A stretch of 64,000 nucleotides of DNA, taken from assembly GCF_023195695.1 (NCBI RefSeq), contig NZ_JALPQG010000007.1, positions 62,001 to 126,000 on the forward strand. The letters are read 5' to 3'. The position numbers and the translations under genes are program-made. The stretch is from Aliiroseovarius sp. S1339 (GTDB taxonomy: Bacteria; Pseudomonadota; Alphaproteobacteria; Rhodobacterales; Rhodobacteraceae). Below the pieces are notes generated by a model, which was not told where the DNA came from, did not search any database, and saw only the letters and a list, made by a program, of their open reading frames with translations. Of this stretch, positions 43,507-52,240 are shown in pieces; within the stretch, counting starts at the first letter, position 1; each line of letters begins with the position of its first letter.

Positions 43507-45238
43507 ACACTCCGCCGGCGCTGTGTATGGCATGTAGCTGATGGGCGTTTTGCACGGACTTTCTAAGGACTTCGTCACGCGGCCCGCATTCTGTCACACA
43601 GCCACGGTCCAGAACCATCAACAGGTCGCAGTGCTGTATCGCCGCGGGACGGTGGGCCATGATCATCACCGCGCCGCCGCGTGCCTTCACGCCTTGTATC
43701 GCCGCGTTCAGCGCGTTGGACCCGTCATGGTCGAGGTTCGAGTTTGGTTCGTCCAAAATAACCAAGGGCGGCGCGCCGAATAACGCGCGGGCAAGGCAGA
43801 TACGCTGCATCTGGCCACCTGACATCTTGCTGTCGCCGGGTGTGACCGTCGTGTCATAGCCATCGGGCAGGGACAGAATCAGCTCATGTGCGCCTGCGGC
43901 CATCGCGGCGGCCACGACGCTGGCATCGTCCGCGTCTGGGCAAAGACCTGCGATGTTGTCCGCGATTGTGCCGTCAAACAGCACCACCCGCTGCGGCAAA
44001 TATCCGATAACGCGGCCCTCGGTTTTTGGTGTGTATTGGAGCAGTGCTGCACCGCCCAGCCGAACGGTGCCGCCAGAGGGCGTTACCGCCCCGGTCATTA
44101 CCTGTGCCAGCGTGGTTTTACCGGCACCAGACGGGCCGATGACCCCCAACGCCATGCCGGCTGACAGCGTGAACGAGATGCCTTGAAGGACGGCGAAGCT
44201 GTTGCCGTCGGGAATGACGGTGACATTGCTGACCTGCACATGCGCTGGTGGGGTGGGAAGGGTCGTTCGTCGTGCCATCGGCGCCGCATCAGTCGTCCGC
44301 TTGGCAAGAGAAAGCCAGCCGGATCTGGCGTGCTGCACAACAGGCCATTGGCCGATCGCCAGATCGACAGGGGCCAATGCGCGCGACAGAAGGATGGATC
44401 CGGCAATCATCGCCCCCGGCGAGATTGCATCTTGCACCGCCAGATATGCCCCAACACCTAACATCGCCGATTGCAGGAACTGGCGAAACGTCTTTGAAAA
44501 AACCGCGAACTGGCTCTGGCGATCCGATATGCGTAGCCCATCGCGCAAGCTCGCGGCGCGGATATTTTGCCACTGGCGGGCCGCATGGTCCGCCACGCCA
44601 AGGGCGCGCGCCATCTGCGCCTCTGTCCGCAAACGGCCGGCGAGTTGATCTGCCCTAACCGTCTGTGAAGCAATCACAGAGGCAGGCCCGCTGGTCAGCT
44701 TTTGATTGATCAGCGTGATTGCCACCAGAAATACGCCCCCGATCAGCGCCAGCGCCCCCAGCCACGGGTGGAAAATCGTGATCGCCAGCAGGAAAACCGG
44801 CGTCCATGGAATGTCGAACAAGGCCGTGATGACAGGGCTGGCGAACAGCCGTCGGATGGCATCAACATCACGCACGGCACTGGTTGGGGCAGTCTGGTCT
44901 GACGCAGTTTGGTTTGAACGCAGATCAGACATGAACACATGCTCGTCCAGATCATTTTGAAAGCGGGCCCCGGCACGCGCAAGGATGCGGCTGCGGGCAT
45001 AGTCAAGGAAACCCATCATGAGAAACAGAAAGGCCATCAACAACGTCAGCGAGACCAATGTTGCTTCCGATCGGCTGCTGAGCACGCGGTCATAGATTTG
45101 CAGCATATAGATTGGCGCGGTCAGCATCAGAAGGTTCACGAAAACCGAAAAAATCGCGGCGCTGATCAACAGCCCGTTCATCCTGCGGCGTATTTTTCGC
45201 AGTTCTTCCCGGCCATATTCCATTTTCGCGTGCCGCAT
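43490..45238 (-). CDS. Type I secretion ABC permease/ATPase
   Basis: The 582-residue exporter has six membrane helices in the first 300 residues and a C-terminal nucleotide-binding domain with Walker A GVIGPSGAGKTTLAQVM, signature KMSGGQMQRICLARALF and Walker B PLVILDEPNSNLDHDGS. There is no N-terminal C39 peptidase domain, so it belongs to the PrtD/LapB-like group that exports proteins with C-terminal signals. With the adaptor it forms two-thirds of a type I system. The secreted protein is not in this window. Start choices are M1 or M6 (MEYGREELRK). Confidence 0.88.
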   Translation of the reverse strand: MRHAKMEYGREELRKIRRRMNGLLISAAIFSVFVNLLMLTAPIYMLQIYDRVLSSRSEATLVSLTLLMAFLFLMMGFLDYARSRILARAGARFQNDLDEHVFMSDLRSNQTASDQTAPTSAVRDVDAIRRLFASPVITALFDIPWTPVFLLAITIFHPWLGALALIGGVFLVAITLINQKLTSGPASVIASQTVRADQLAGRLRTEAQMARALGVADHAARQWQNIRAASLRDGLRISDRQSQFAVFSKTFRQFLQSAMLGVGAYLAVQDAISPGAMIAGSILLSRALAPVDLAIGQWPVVQHARSGWLSLAKRTTDAAPMARRTTLPTPPAHVQVSNVTVIPDGNSFAVLQGISFTLSAGMALGVIGPSGAGKTTLAQVMTGAVTPSGGTVRLGGAALLQYTPKTEGRVIGYLPQRVVLFDGTIADNIAGLCPDADDASVVAAAMAAGAHELILSLPDGYDTTVTPGDSKMSGGQMQRICLARALFGAPPLVILDEPNSNLDHDGSNALNAAIQGVKARGGAVMIMAHRPAAIQHCDLLMVLDRGCVTECGPRDEVLRKSVQNAHQLHAIHSAGGVYDERS

Positions 45239-45410
45239 CTAGTTTGACCCTAAAAAAAGCCCCCCAGCATCATGTGCACCCGCGCAGAGCACGAATTTCG
45301 GCGGGAATCGGCTTGTAAACTGTCGTCAAATAGACACATAAAAAAGCTGCAGATCCCTTAATGGGTTTGCATAGAACTGCTGCGCACTATGTGTGACGTG
45401 AACAATAGAA

Positions 45411-46178
45411 TTGCTGCCAAACAAAGATATCCATGTGACCAAACTGATTACGAAGTTTTCTCCGGCGATAGCTGGCCTTGTTCTTGTGACGCTTGGTGCT
45501 TGTGCGCAGGCACCGGCCCCGTCGGGCTATGACGACCCGCACGAGGCTCAAAACCGCCGCACGCATGGTGCGAACATTGATCTGGACCGTGCGCTGGTAT
45601 CGCCCGCGTCAAACGTCTATGGCGAAGTTCTGCCGCGCGAGGTTCGCGATACTGTCGAATTGTTCTCGGACAATGCGGGTTTGCCGGGTGTCGTTGTGAA
45701 CAACATCCTTCAGGGTAATATCGAAGATGCGGCGCATAACTCGATCCGGTTCCTGTTCAACACCACGTTCGGCCTGCTGGGCATGTTGGATGTGGCAACT
45801 GATATCGGGCTGGAAGAACGTAAAAGCGATTTCGGTGAAACACTGCACGTTTGGGGTGCGCCGGAAGGCGACTATGTGGTCTTGCCTTTCTTTGGTCCGT
45901 CAACCGAACGCGATGGTTTTGGGATCGTGGCAGACTTTTTCTTGAACCCACTAAGCTTGGTCTTGCCGACAGAAGTGAAACACCTTCCCAAGGCCACTTG
46001 GGTTCTGGCAAAGTTCGGCGATCGCTACACGTTTGGCGACACCATTGACGAGTTCTACTATAGTGAAGACGGATATCAGCTGATGCAGCTCTATTATCTC
46101 GATTCGCGCCGCTATGAGCTTGGCATCGAAGTCGACGACACTGAACTTGAGGATATTTATGATGCGTATGATGGGTAA
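45411..46178 (+). CDS. mlaA: MlaA (VacJ) family outer membrane lipoprotein
   Basis: The protein has 255 residues, or 247 from the in-frame GTG at 45435. The N-terminal signal ends in LGAC with a lipidated cysteine. The MlaA core includes LPREVRDTVELFSDNAGLPGV, NNILQGNIEDAAHNSIRFLF, GLLGMLDVATDIGL and YVVLPFFGPSTERDGFG. MlaA extracts mislocalised phospholipids from the outer leaflet and passes them to MlaC. It overlaps the following MlaC gene. The start is TTG at 45411 or GTG at 45435, neither with a strong ribosome site. Confidence 0.92.
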   Translation: MLPNKDIHVTKLITKFSPAIAGLVLVTLGACAQAPAPSGYDDPHEAQNRRTHGANIDLDRALVSPASNVYGEVLPREVRDTVELFSDNAGLPGVVVNNILQGNIEDAAHNSIRFLFNTTFGLLGMLDVATDIGLEERKSDFGETLHVWGAPEGDYVVLPFFGPSTERDGFGIVADFFLNPLSLVLPTEVKHLPKATWVLAKFGDRYTFGDTIDEFYYSEDGYQLMQLYYLDSRRYELGIEVDDTELEDIYDAYDG

Positions 46179-46776
46179 CCAAACCGCAATGACCCGCCGC
46201 GCGGTTCTGGGTGGATTGGCCGGGCTTAGCGTACTGGCGCTGTTGCCGGGCCGCGCCTTGGCTGCGATTTCTGCTGAGAAGGCAGAAAGCCTGATTGGCA
46301 AGGTTGTCAATGACATCAATGGGATCATCAATTCCGGCGCGTCAGAAGCGACGATGATCAAGAATTTCGAGAAAGTATTCGTCAGATATGCAGATGTGGA
46401 CTTCATTGCGTTGTCCGCGCTTGGCCCTGACGGCCGTTCGGCCAGTGCATCGCAGAAAAGCGCTTTCATAAAAGCGTTCCGCGGTTACATCGCGCGCCGC
46501 TATGGTAGCCGTTTCCGCGAATTTCAGGGGGGCAGCATCAATGTTGTCAGCTCGAAAGCGGTCAAAAGCCGGTTTGAAGTTCTGACCAAGACCCAGTTGA
46601 AGGGGAAATCGCCCTTTGACGTGGTGTTCGTTGTGTCTGCGAAGAACGGCAAGTTTATCGACATGCAGGTCGAGGGAATTTCGATTGTGAAGTCTGAGCG
46701 CAAAGAGATTGGCGCGATGCTTGATCGTCGCAAGGGCGATCTGAATAAGCTGATTGCGGATCTGAAAGCCGGTTGA
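46159..46776 (+). CDS. mlaC: MlaC family periplasmic phospholipid-binding protein
   Basis: The protein has 205 residues from 46159, where GAGGA lies 5 bp upstream; starts at 46168 or 46189 are alternatives. The signal (TRRAVLGGLAGLSVLALLPG) begins with a twin arginine, so Tat export is possible. The mature part has the MlaC fold with NDINGIINSGASEATMIKN, YIARRYGSRFREF and SPFDVVFVVSAKNGKFI. It ferries lipids between MlaA and the inner-membrane MlaFEDB complex, which is not encoded here. It overlaps mlaA by 20 bp. Confidence 0.9.
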   Translation: MMRMMGNQTAMTRRAVLGGLAGLSVLALLPGRALAAISAEKAESLIGKVVNDINGIINSGASEATMIKNFEKVFVRYADVDFIALSALGPDGRSASASQKSAFIKAFRGYIARRYGSRFREFQGGSINVVSSKAVKSRFEVLTKTQLKGKSPFDVVFVVSAKNGKFIDMQVEGISIVKSERKEIGAMLDRRKGDLNKLIADLKAG

Positions 46777-46912
46777 ACGGCCTGATCCAGTTATTGAGTT
46801 AGAACGCCTCTGCGCTGCCTAGCGCGGGGGCGTCTTTACATTTGGCACGCGGCTCCGCGCCGACCTGTCCATCCCCTAAGCTTGCAAAAGGTTGCATCCG
46901 CAAGTATTTGGA

Positions 46913-47383
46913 ATGGTTCAAGGACAAGGGAGCTTCGGATTGGCAGACGCGCAATGGCCCAAAGGAACGCAGAAGGAAAGCTTCGGCTTTTTGGCGCAAG
47001 TATTGGCGCGCCGGGTGGATAACGAATTGAAAGCAGAATTGGCCAATCTGGATTTGGACTTCCGATTTTTCATGACATTGATGCAACTGCTTGCGCAGGA
47101 CGGTCAAAGCCAGCGCGAATTGGGCAGCAAGCTTAACCTTCCCGAATACCAAGTCAGCCGAAACCTTGCTGCGATGGTGAAGGACGATCTGGTTGAACGT
47201 CGGACAAGCCCAACCAGCCGCCGCACCACGCAAGTGTTCCTGACAGGTAAAGGGCGCGCGCTGGCGCAGCAAATGCCGCCGCTGATCAACACGCTGAATG
47301 ATACATTCCTTAGTGCGCTTAACGGTGACGAGCGTGCGATGCTGATCACATTGCTGCAACGGGTTCTGTCAACGACGGCATAA
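46913..47383 (+). CDS. MarR family regulator
   Basis: This regulator of about 156 residues has a winged helix-turn-helix: QSQRELGSKLNLPEYQVSRN LAAMVKDDLVERRTSPTSRR, the usual reader-head plus wing of MarR dimers. N-terminal and C-terminal helices (LINTLNDTFLSALNGDERAM) form the dimer interface. The start at 46913 follows no strong ribosome site; the TTG at 46892 is an alternative. It lies after the mla genes and converges on the PBP gene. The target is not known. Confidence 0.85.
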   Translation: MVQGQGSFGLADAQWPKGTQKESFGFLAQVLARRVDNELKAELANLDLDFRFFMTLMQLLAQDGQSQRELGSKLNLPEYQVSRNLAAMVKDDLVERRTSPTSRRTTQVFLTGKGRALAQQMPPLINTLNDTFLSALNGDERAMLITLLQRVLSTTA

Positions 47384-47403
47384 AATGCCCCTAAGACGTG
47401 CGC

Positions 47404-49602
47404 CTAGTTCTTGCCGAAGATCGACCGCATCACACCGATCAACGCATCCTCGACCGCTTCGCCAATCGACTGACCGCCTTGTGGTCGATTGCCTTGACCA
47501 CCGAAGCCTTGGTCTTCGGACGAGAAGACCTGGCCGTCAAAGCGCGGGGCGTTGCCGGGGCGGATCATTGGAAGCGGGTTCGGGACAAGTTCTGACTGAA
47601 TGCGCACCATCGCCTCGCGCCACATCTCGGCGGGCAAGCCGCCGCCTGTGACACCTTTCAGCGGTGTGTTGTCATCATAGCCCATCCACACGCCCATCAC
47701 GTAATCGGCGGTAAATCCGATGAACCACGCATCGCGGGCCGAGTTCGTGGTGCCCGTCTTGCCCGCAATCTCAAGCCCATTGATTTTCGCACGACTGCCG
47801 GTGCCAGCTTCGACCACGCGGCTCATCATATAGACCAGTTGTTGCGCGGCTTGTTGCGAGATGACGCGCTCACCGATCCCGCCGGTTTGCGTCATTAGCG
47901 GATCGCTGTCACCAACAAGGCTGAGGTCTGTCAGACCATAAGGTATCACAGCAGACCCGCCGTTCAGGATGCCTGCGAAAGCCCCCGTGGTTTCAATCAA
48001 TGTGCTTTCCGAAGCCCCCAGCGCCAGTGCGGGCCCGGCTGCCAGATCGCTTTCGATGCCGAACATCGACGCGACGCTGCGCACGGCCTCCAGCCCCACA
48101 TCTTCGGCCACTTTCACGGCAGGGACGTTCAGGGATCGCGCCAGCGCCTCGGTCAGGCTGACATTGCCGTAGTGCTTGCGGGTATAGTTCTTCGGGCACC
48201 ACTGGCCGGACCCGGGGACGTTCAGGCAGTAAGGCTCATCTAAGATGAAATCATCCCAGCGATAGCCCATGTCCAACGCGGCCGCATAGACGAACGGCTT
48301 GAAGGCCGATCCAGTTTGGCGCTTGGCCTGCGTGGCCCGGTTGAACGCGCCCGTCACTTTGGTTTCGCGTCCACCGACCATACCGCGCACCGCACCATCC
48401 GAGCTCATCACGACAATGGCGGCTTCTGCTTTGGATCCAGACGAAACCTTGGTCGCAAAAATCTCGGCCATCGCCTGTTCGGTGGCGGTTTGAATGCGAG
48501 GGTCCAGTGTCGTTTTGATGATCACGTCTTCTGTGGTCTTGCGCGTAAGGAACGCGGGTAGGTCGCCCATGATCCAGTCGGCAAAATACCCACCAGCCTG
48601 CGCCTTTGCGGCGCTGGACAAGGTTGCAGGATTGTTTTGGGCCTTTGCTGTCTGCTCGTTGCTCAGAAAGCCCTGTTCATTCATCAGGCGCAGCACCGTT
48701 GCGGCGCGGTCCTGCGACCGCTTCAGATTTGCGGTCGGCGCATAGACGGACGGTTTGGGCAACATGCCAGCCAGCATCGCAGCTTGGGCTGGGTTCAGCT
48801 CGGACGCCGGGATTGCGAAATAACGCTGGGCGGCGGCGTCAAACCCGTGCGACCCGGCACCAAGATAGGCACGGTTCAGATAGATCGTCAGGATTTCATC
48901 TTTTGAAAACTTGGCCTCCAACGCCATCGCATAGATCGCTTCTTTGATCTTGCGACGAAGCGAGCCTTGGCGGCAGTCCGCCTCGTAAGCCGCTTCGTTC
49001 TTCCACTGATCAGGGTCGAAGGGCACCCCAAGGCAAAGCAGCTTCGCCACCTGCTGGGTCAACGTCGATCCGCCATGCCCGGACAGGGGGCCGCGCCCTT
49101 CGCTCAGGTTGATGCGCACAGCGCTGGCGATGCCGCGGGGGCTTAGGCCCAGATGGCCATAGAACCTTTTGTCCTCGCTCGCGATGATTGCATCGCTCAA
49201 GTAAGGGCTGACGGTTTCTGTCGTGATCGTGCGGCCGCGTTGGTCGCCACGCCACGCATAGACCGCGCCATAACGGTCAAGGATTGTCACCGACCCCTTC
49301 GCGCGCCCATCAAGAAGCGCGTTCAAGTCCGGAATGGTCGATGCGAAATAGAATACAGCAAGTCCGATAATCAATGCGACGACTGCGGCACTTTTCCAGG
49401 TCAGCCGCCAGATCAGGCGGAAAACCCAACTAATCAGGAAAATCGGCCAGCCAAGGATACCCTTGGGCCGCTGCGTGCGCCGTGTGCGCTTGGCCGTAGG
49501 CTTGCGGGCCTTGCGCCGCGCAGGCTGCTTCGCCGCTGGCTTCTTTTTCGAATAGCGTTTGTCTGCCACCAATTTGGGGCGCTTTGGGCCGGATGGGCTC
49601 AT
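47404..49602 (-). CDS. Penicillin-binding protein 1A-like bifunctional transglycosylase/transpeptidase
   Basis: The 732-residue protein starts at MSPSGPKRPKLV (49602); an ATG eleven codons upstream is an alternative. It has a basic cytoplasmic tail, one membrane helix (VVALIIGLAVFYFA), a GT51 transglycosylase domain with IASEDKRFYGHLGLSPRG and GGSTLTQQVAKLL, and a transpeptidase domain with SxxK in KRQTGSAFKPFVYAAALDMG and KTG in GKTGTTNSARDAWFIGF. It polymerises and cross-links peptidoglycan at the outer face of the inner membrane. It is a class A PBP of the PBP1A/1C-like group common in Rhodobacterales. Confidence 0.9.
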   Translation of the reverse strand: MSPSGPKRPKLVADKRYSKKKPAAKQPARRKARKPTAKRTRRTQRPKGILGWPIFLISWVFRLIWRLTWKSAAVVALIIGLAVFYFASTIPDLNALLDGRAKGSVTILDRYGAVYAWRGDQRGRTITTETVSPYLSDAIIASEDKRFYGHLGLSPRGIASAVRINLSEGRGPLSGHGGSTLTQQVAKLLCLGVPFDPDQWKNEAAYEADCRQGSLRRKIKEAIYAMALEAKFSKDEILTIYLNRAYLGAGSHGFDAAAQRYFAIPASELNPAQAAMLAGMLPKPSVYAPTANLKRSQDRAATVLRLMNEQGFLSNEQTAKAQNNPATLSSAAKAQAGGYFADWIMGDLPAFLTRKTTEDVIIKTTLDPRIQTATEQAMAEIFATKVSSGSKAEAAIVVMSSDGAVRGMVGGRETKVTGAFNRATQAKRQTGSAFKPFVYAAALDMGYRWDDFILDEPYCLNVPGSGQWCPKNYTRKHYGNVSLTEALARSLNVPAVKVAEDVGLEAVRSVASMFGIESDLAAGPALALGASESTLIETTGAFAGILNGGSAVIPYGLTDLSLVGDSDPLMTQTGGIGERVISQQAAQQLVYMMSRVVEAGTGSRAKINGLEIAGKTGTTNSARDAWFIGFTADYVMGVWMGYDDNTPLKGVTGGGLPAEMWREAMVRIQSELVPNPLPMIRPGNAPRFDGQVFSSEDQGFGGQGNRPQGGQSIGEAVEDALIGVMRSIFGKN

Positions 49603-49820
49603 GATACTGGTTCCGCGTCTGCTCGGTCGATCCAAATTTAGCGAATCGTTGTCCTAGAGTGTAGCCCGTTCGCTTGGGAGCTGCGACTTATCGCACTGTT
49701 TAAAAAATAGGCAGACCATTGTGCAGGCGCAGCATTTTTTGCGCAATGCCTGTTTTGGAGGTCGGCGAACCTCTGCCGCCACTGTTCTTCCCCCTCTCTG
49801 CCTAGCTGAATGACCGCATA

Positions 49821-49844
49821 GGGCACGCTGTTTGGTGCGTGCCC
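49821..49844. promoter_or_regulatory. Inverted repeat upstream of glnK
   Basis: GGGCACGC and GCGTGCCC, eight bases apart, lie 27 bp before the glnK GTG. The arms resemble the NtrC half-site GCAC..GTGC, but the spacing is one base larger than the usual site, so NtrC binding is only suggested. Confidence 0.35.
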
Positions 49845-49870
49845 GGATGTGGGACAGAAAGGAAAAGAAC

Positions 49871-50209
49871 GTGAAACTGATCATAGCAGCGATCAAGCCG
49901 TTCAAACTGGAAGAGGTGCGCGAGGCGCTGACCTCGGTCGGGGTGTCGGGGATGATGGTCACTGAAATCAAAGGGTTCGGCGCGCAGTCGGGTCATACCG
50001 AAATATATCGCGGCGCAGAATACGCCGTGAATTTCCTGCCAAAACTGAAATTGGAAATCGTCGTGAGCGACGATCTGGCCCCTGACGTGGTCGAGACGAT
50101 CGCGAAGTCGGCACATACCGGCAAGATCGGCGATGGCAAAATTTTCACATTGGATGTTGGCGACGCTTTGCGCGTGCGCACCGGCGAAACCGGCTTGGAC
50201 GCCCTTTGA
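49871..50209 (+). CDS. glnK: Nitrogen regulatory protein P-II (GlnK)
   Basis: The 112-residue P-II protein starts at GTG 49871, which gives the exact family length and start (MKLIIAAIKPFKLEEV). The T-loop HTEIYRGAEYAVNFLPKLKL retains the uridylylation tyrosine Y51, and the B-loop TGKIGDGKIF is intact. P-II trimers bind ATP/ADP and 2-oxoglutarate and, when deuridylylated, block the ammonium channel. The amtB gene follows 13 bp downstream, the standard glnK-amtB pair, so this is GlnK rather than GlnB. Confidence 0.95.
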   Translation: MKLIIAAIKPFKLEEVREALTSVGVSGMMVTEIKGFGAQSGHTEIYRGAEYAVNFLPKLKLEIVVSDDLAPDVVETIAKSAHTGKIGDGKIFTLDVGDALRVRTGETGLDAL

Positions 50210-50222
50210 GCGCGCGAAAGGA

Positions 50223-51545
50223 ATGAAAATGACACGTAAATTTGCACTTACAACGGCCTTGCTGGTAACCCTTCCCGGCTTGGCGATAGCGCAAGAGGCC
50301 AGCGGTGAAACCGCCGCCCACACGCAATTCATCCTGACATCTGTGCTGTTCCTTCTGGGCGGTGTGCTGGTCTTCTGGATGGCCGCTGGTTTCGCCATGC
50401 TGGAGGCCGGTTTGGTTCGGTCCAAGAACGTAACCATGCAGCTGACCAAGAACATCGCGCTCTTCTCGATCGCGGCGATCATGTATTGGCTGTCGGGCTA
50501 CGGCATTATGTATCCCGCTGACTGGCTGATCGAAGGCTGGCTGGGACCGTTTTTCGCGGTCACTTCGCTTGATCCAGTCGGCGTTGCTTCTGAAGCTGTC
50601 GATGTAGGCTATGCCTCCGGCGCGTCCGACTTCTTCTTCCAGCTGATGTTTTGCGCGACAACGGCCTCGATCGTGTCCGGCACCTTGGCAGAGCGCATCA
50701 AGCTGTGGCCCTTCCTTGCCTTCGTCGTCGTGCTGACCGGCTTCATCTATCCGATTGAGGCAAGCTGGCAGTGGGGCGGCGGCTGGTTGTCGAATGCAGG
50801 CTTTTCGGACTTTGCAGGCTCGACTCTGGTGCACGCTGCGGGTGGCTTTGCCGCTTTGGCTGGCGCCCTGATCCTTGGACCGCGTCTTGGCAAATACAAA
50901 GACGGCCGCACAATTCCGATGCCGGGGTCCAACCTGACACTTGCAACGCTTGGCACGTTTATCCTGTGGCTGGGTTGGTTTGGCTTCAATGGCGGTTCGC
51001 AACTGGCGATGGGCACGATCTCGGATATCTCGGACGTGGCGCGGATCTTTGCCAACACCAATATGGCGGCCGCGTCCGGTGCCATCGTGGCGATGGTGAT
51101 GACACAGCTTTTGTTCAAAAAGGTCGACCTGACGATGACCTTGAACGGTGCGCTGGCAGGGCTGGTGTCAATCACTGCCGAACCGCTGGCCCCGTCACTG
51201 TTCCAGTCGCTGATCATTGGCGGCATCGGGGGTGCGATTGTGGTCTTCGTGGTCCCCCTGCTGGATCGGCTGAAGATCGACGACGTGGTTGGTGCGATCC
51301 CGGTGCACCTTGTGGCGGGTTTCTGGGGAACGTTCATCGTGGCCTGGACCAACGCAGATGCCAGCTTCGGCACCCAGATCATGGGCTTCCTTGCCATCGG
51401 TATCTTCGTCTTCGTGGTCAGCTTCATCTTCTTCGGGGTCATCAAGGCCACGATAGGCCTGCGGGTCAGCGAAGAAGAGGAAGTCAATGGCCTCGACATG
51501 GCCGAACTGGGCATGGAAGCCTACCCGGAATTCACCAACGGGTAA
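50223..51545 (+). CDS. amtB: Ammonium transporter AmtB
   Basis: This 440-residue trimeric channel has a cleaved N-terminal signal (TTALLVTLPGLAIAQ) and eleven membrane helices. Characteristic segments are FWMAAGFAMLEAGLVRSKNV, DFAGSTLVHAAGGFAALAGA (first conserved histidine) and IPVHLVAGFWGTFIVAW (second histidine). It moves ammonium into the cell and is gated by GlnK encoded just upstream. Start ATG 50223 follows AAAGGAATG. The pair is probably induced by nitrogen limitation. Confidence 0.96.
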   Translation: MKMTRKFALTTALLVTLPGLAIAQEASGETAAHTQFILTSVLFLLGGVLVFWMAAGFAMLEAGLVRSKNVTMQLTKNIALFSIAAIMYWLSGYGIMYPADWLIEGWLGPFFAVTSLDPVGVASEAVDVGYASGASDFFFQLMFCATTASIVSGTLAERIKLWPFLAFVVVLTGFIYPIEASWQWGGGWLSNAGFSDFAGSTLVHAAGGFAALAGALILGPRLGKYKDGRTIPMPGSNLTLATLGTFILWLGWFGFNGGSQLAMGTISDISDVARIFANTNMAAASGAIVAMVMTQLLFKKVDLTMTLNGALAGLVSITAEPLAPSLFQSLIIGGIGGAIVVFVVPLLDRLKIDDVVGAIPVHLVAGFWGTFIVAWTNADASFGTQIMGFLAIGIFVFVVSFIFFGVIKATIGLRVSEEEEVNGLDMAELGMEAYPEFTNG

Positions 51546-51556
51546 GACAATAAACG

Positions 51557-51575
51557 CCGGGGGACAAACCCCCGG
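51557..51575 (+). other. Perfect hairpin after amtB, no T-run
   Basis: CCGGGGG (51557-51563) and CCCCCGG (51569-51575) form a perfect 7-bp stem with an ACAAA loop directly after the amtB stop. Without a T-run it is an unlikely terminator on its own, but a true terminator follows. Confidence 0.4.
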
Positions 51576-51614
51576 TCCACGCTGGCCGCGCAAATGCCAA
51601 GGCCAACAGGGTGG

Positions 51615-51647
51615 AAAAGGGGGCTGGAAGGTCCCCTTTTCTTTTTG
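51615..51647 (+). terminator. Intrinsic terminator of glnK-amtB
   Basis: AAAAGGGG (51615-51622) pairs with CCCCTTTT (51633-51640), followed by CTTTTTG. It ends the glnK-amtB unit before the pterin dehydratase gene. Confidence 0.9.
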
Positions 51648-51755
51648 TTTTGACTGCGAACGCTTTCTTGAACGACTGGATTGAGGCCAAGGGCGGATAC
51701 GGATTTCCGGCGGCTGCTCGGTAAGGTATACTCCTTGGAGTGGAGGTGCGCAGAT

Positions 51756-52127
51756 ATGGCAGATATTTTGACACCCGAAGAGCGCCAGGAACTTCTAATC
51801 CCGTTGGGTGAAGCCGGATGGGGAGCGGTCCCGGACCGTGATGCAATCCGGAAAGTATATATCTTCCCCAATTTTGTAGAGGCGTGGGGCTGGATGTCCC
51901 GCGTAGCGATCTGGTGTGAAAAGTGGAACCATCACCCGGAATGGCTTAATGTCTATCGCACTGTCGATGTCACCTTGGCGACACATGATGTCGACGGTCT
52001 AAGCAATCTGGATATTAAGCTGGCGAAGAAAATGGACGCCCTCGCGGAGGCATCGAGCGGTGCAAGCTTTCAATCCGACCGTTCGGAGCCAATCGCCTGT
52101 CTGTGCAATCTGGACGCACGCGGTTGA
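51756..52127 (+). CDS. phhB: 4a-hydroxytetrahydrobiopterin dehydratase (PCD/DCoH)
   Basis: The 123-residue protein has the PCD core from MADILTPEERQELLIPLGEA, KVYIFPNFVEAWGWMSRVAI, and the active-site WNHHPEWLNVYRTVDVTLAT plus LDIKLAKKMDALA. It dehydrates 4a-hydroxytetrahydropterins to recycle cofactor. No phenylalanine hydroxylase is adjacent. A tail of about 20 residues (ASSGASFQSDRSEPIACLCN) exceeds the usual family end and includes two cysteines; a frameshift near the end cannot be excluded. Earlier in-frame starts are rejected because AGGAGG-like TGGAGG lies just before 51756. Confidence 0.85.
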   Translation: MADILTPEERQELLIPLGEAGWGAVPDRDAIRKVYIFPNFVEAWGWMSRVAIWCEKWNHHPEWLNVYRTVDVTLATHDVDGLSNLDIKLAKKMDALAEASSGASFQSDRSEPIACLCNLDARG

Positions 52128-52240
52128 GAACCAAGCGTTCAAAGCCTGATCGCAACAAGCTGAACCGGGCTCGCGCTTGGTATGCTGGACGGCGGCGCGG
52201 TCAATAGCGAAAGGCTGAACCGCTGAGAAACGGCTGGGGC

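Noticed and set aside
49660-49830. Sigma-54 promoter upstream of glnK
   Set aside because: No GG-N10-GC element with good flanks is visible in the region.
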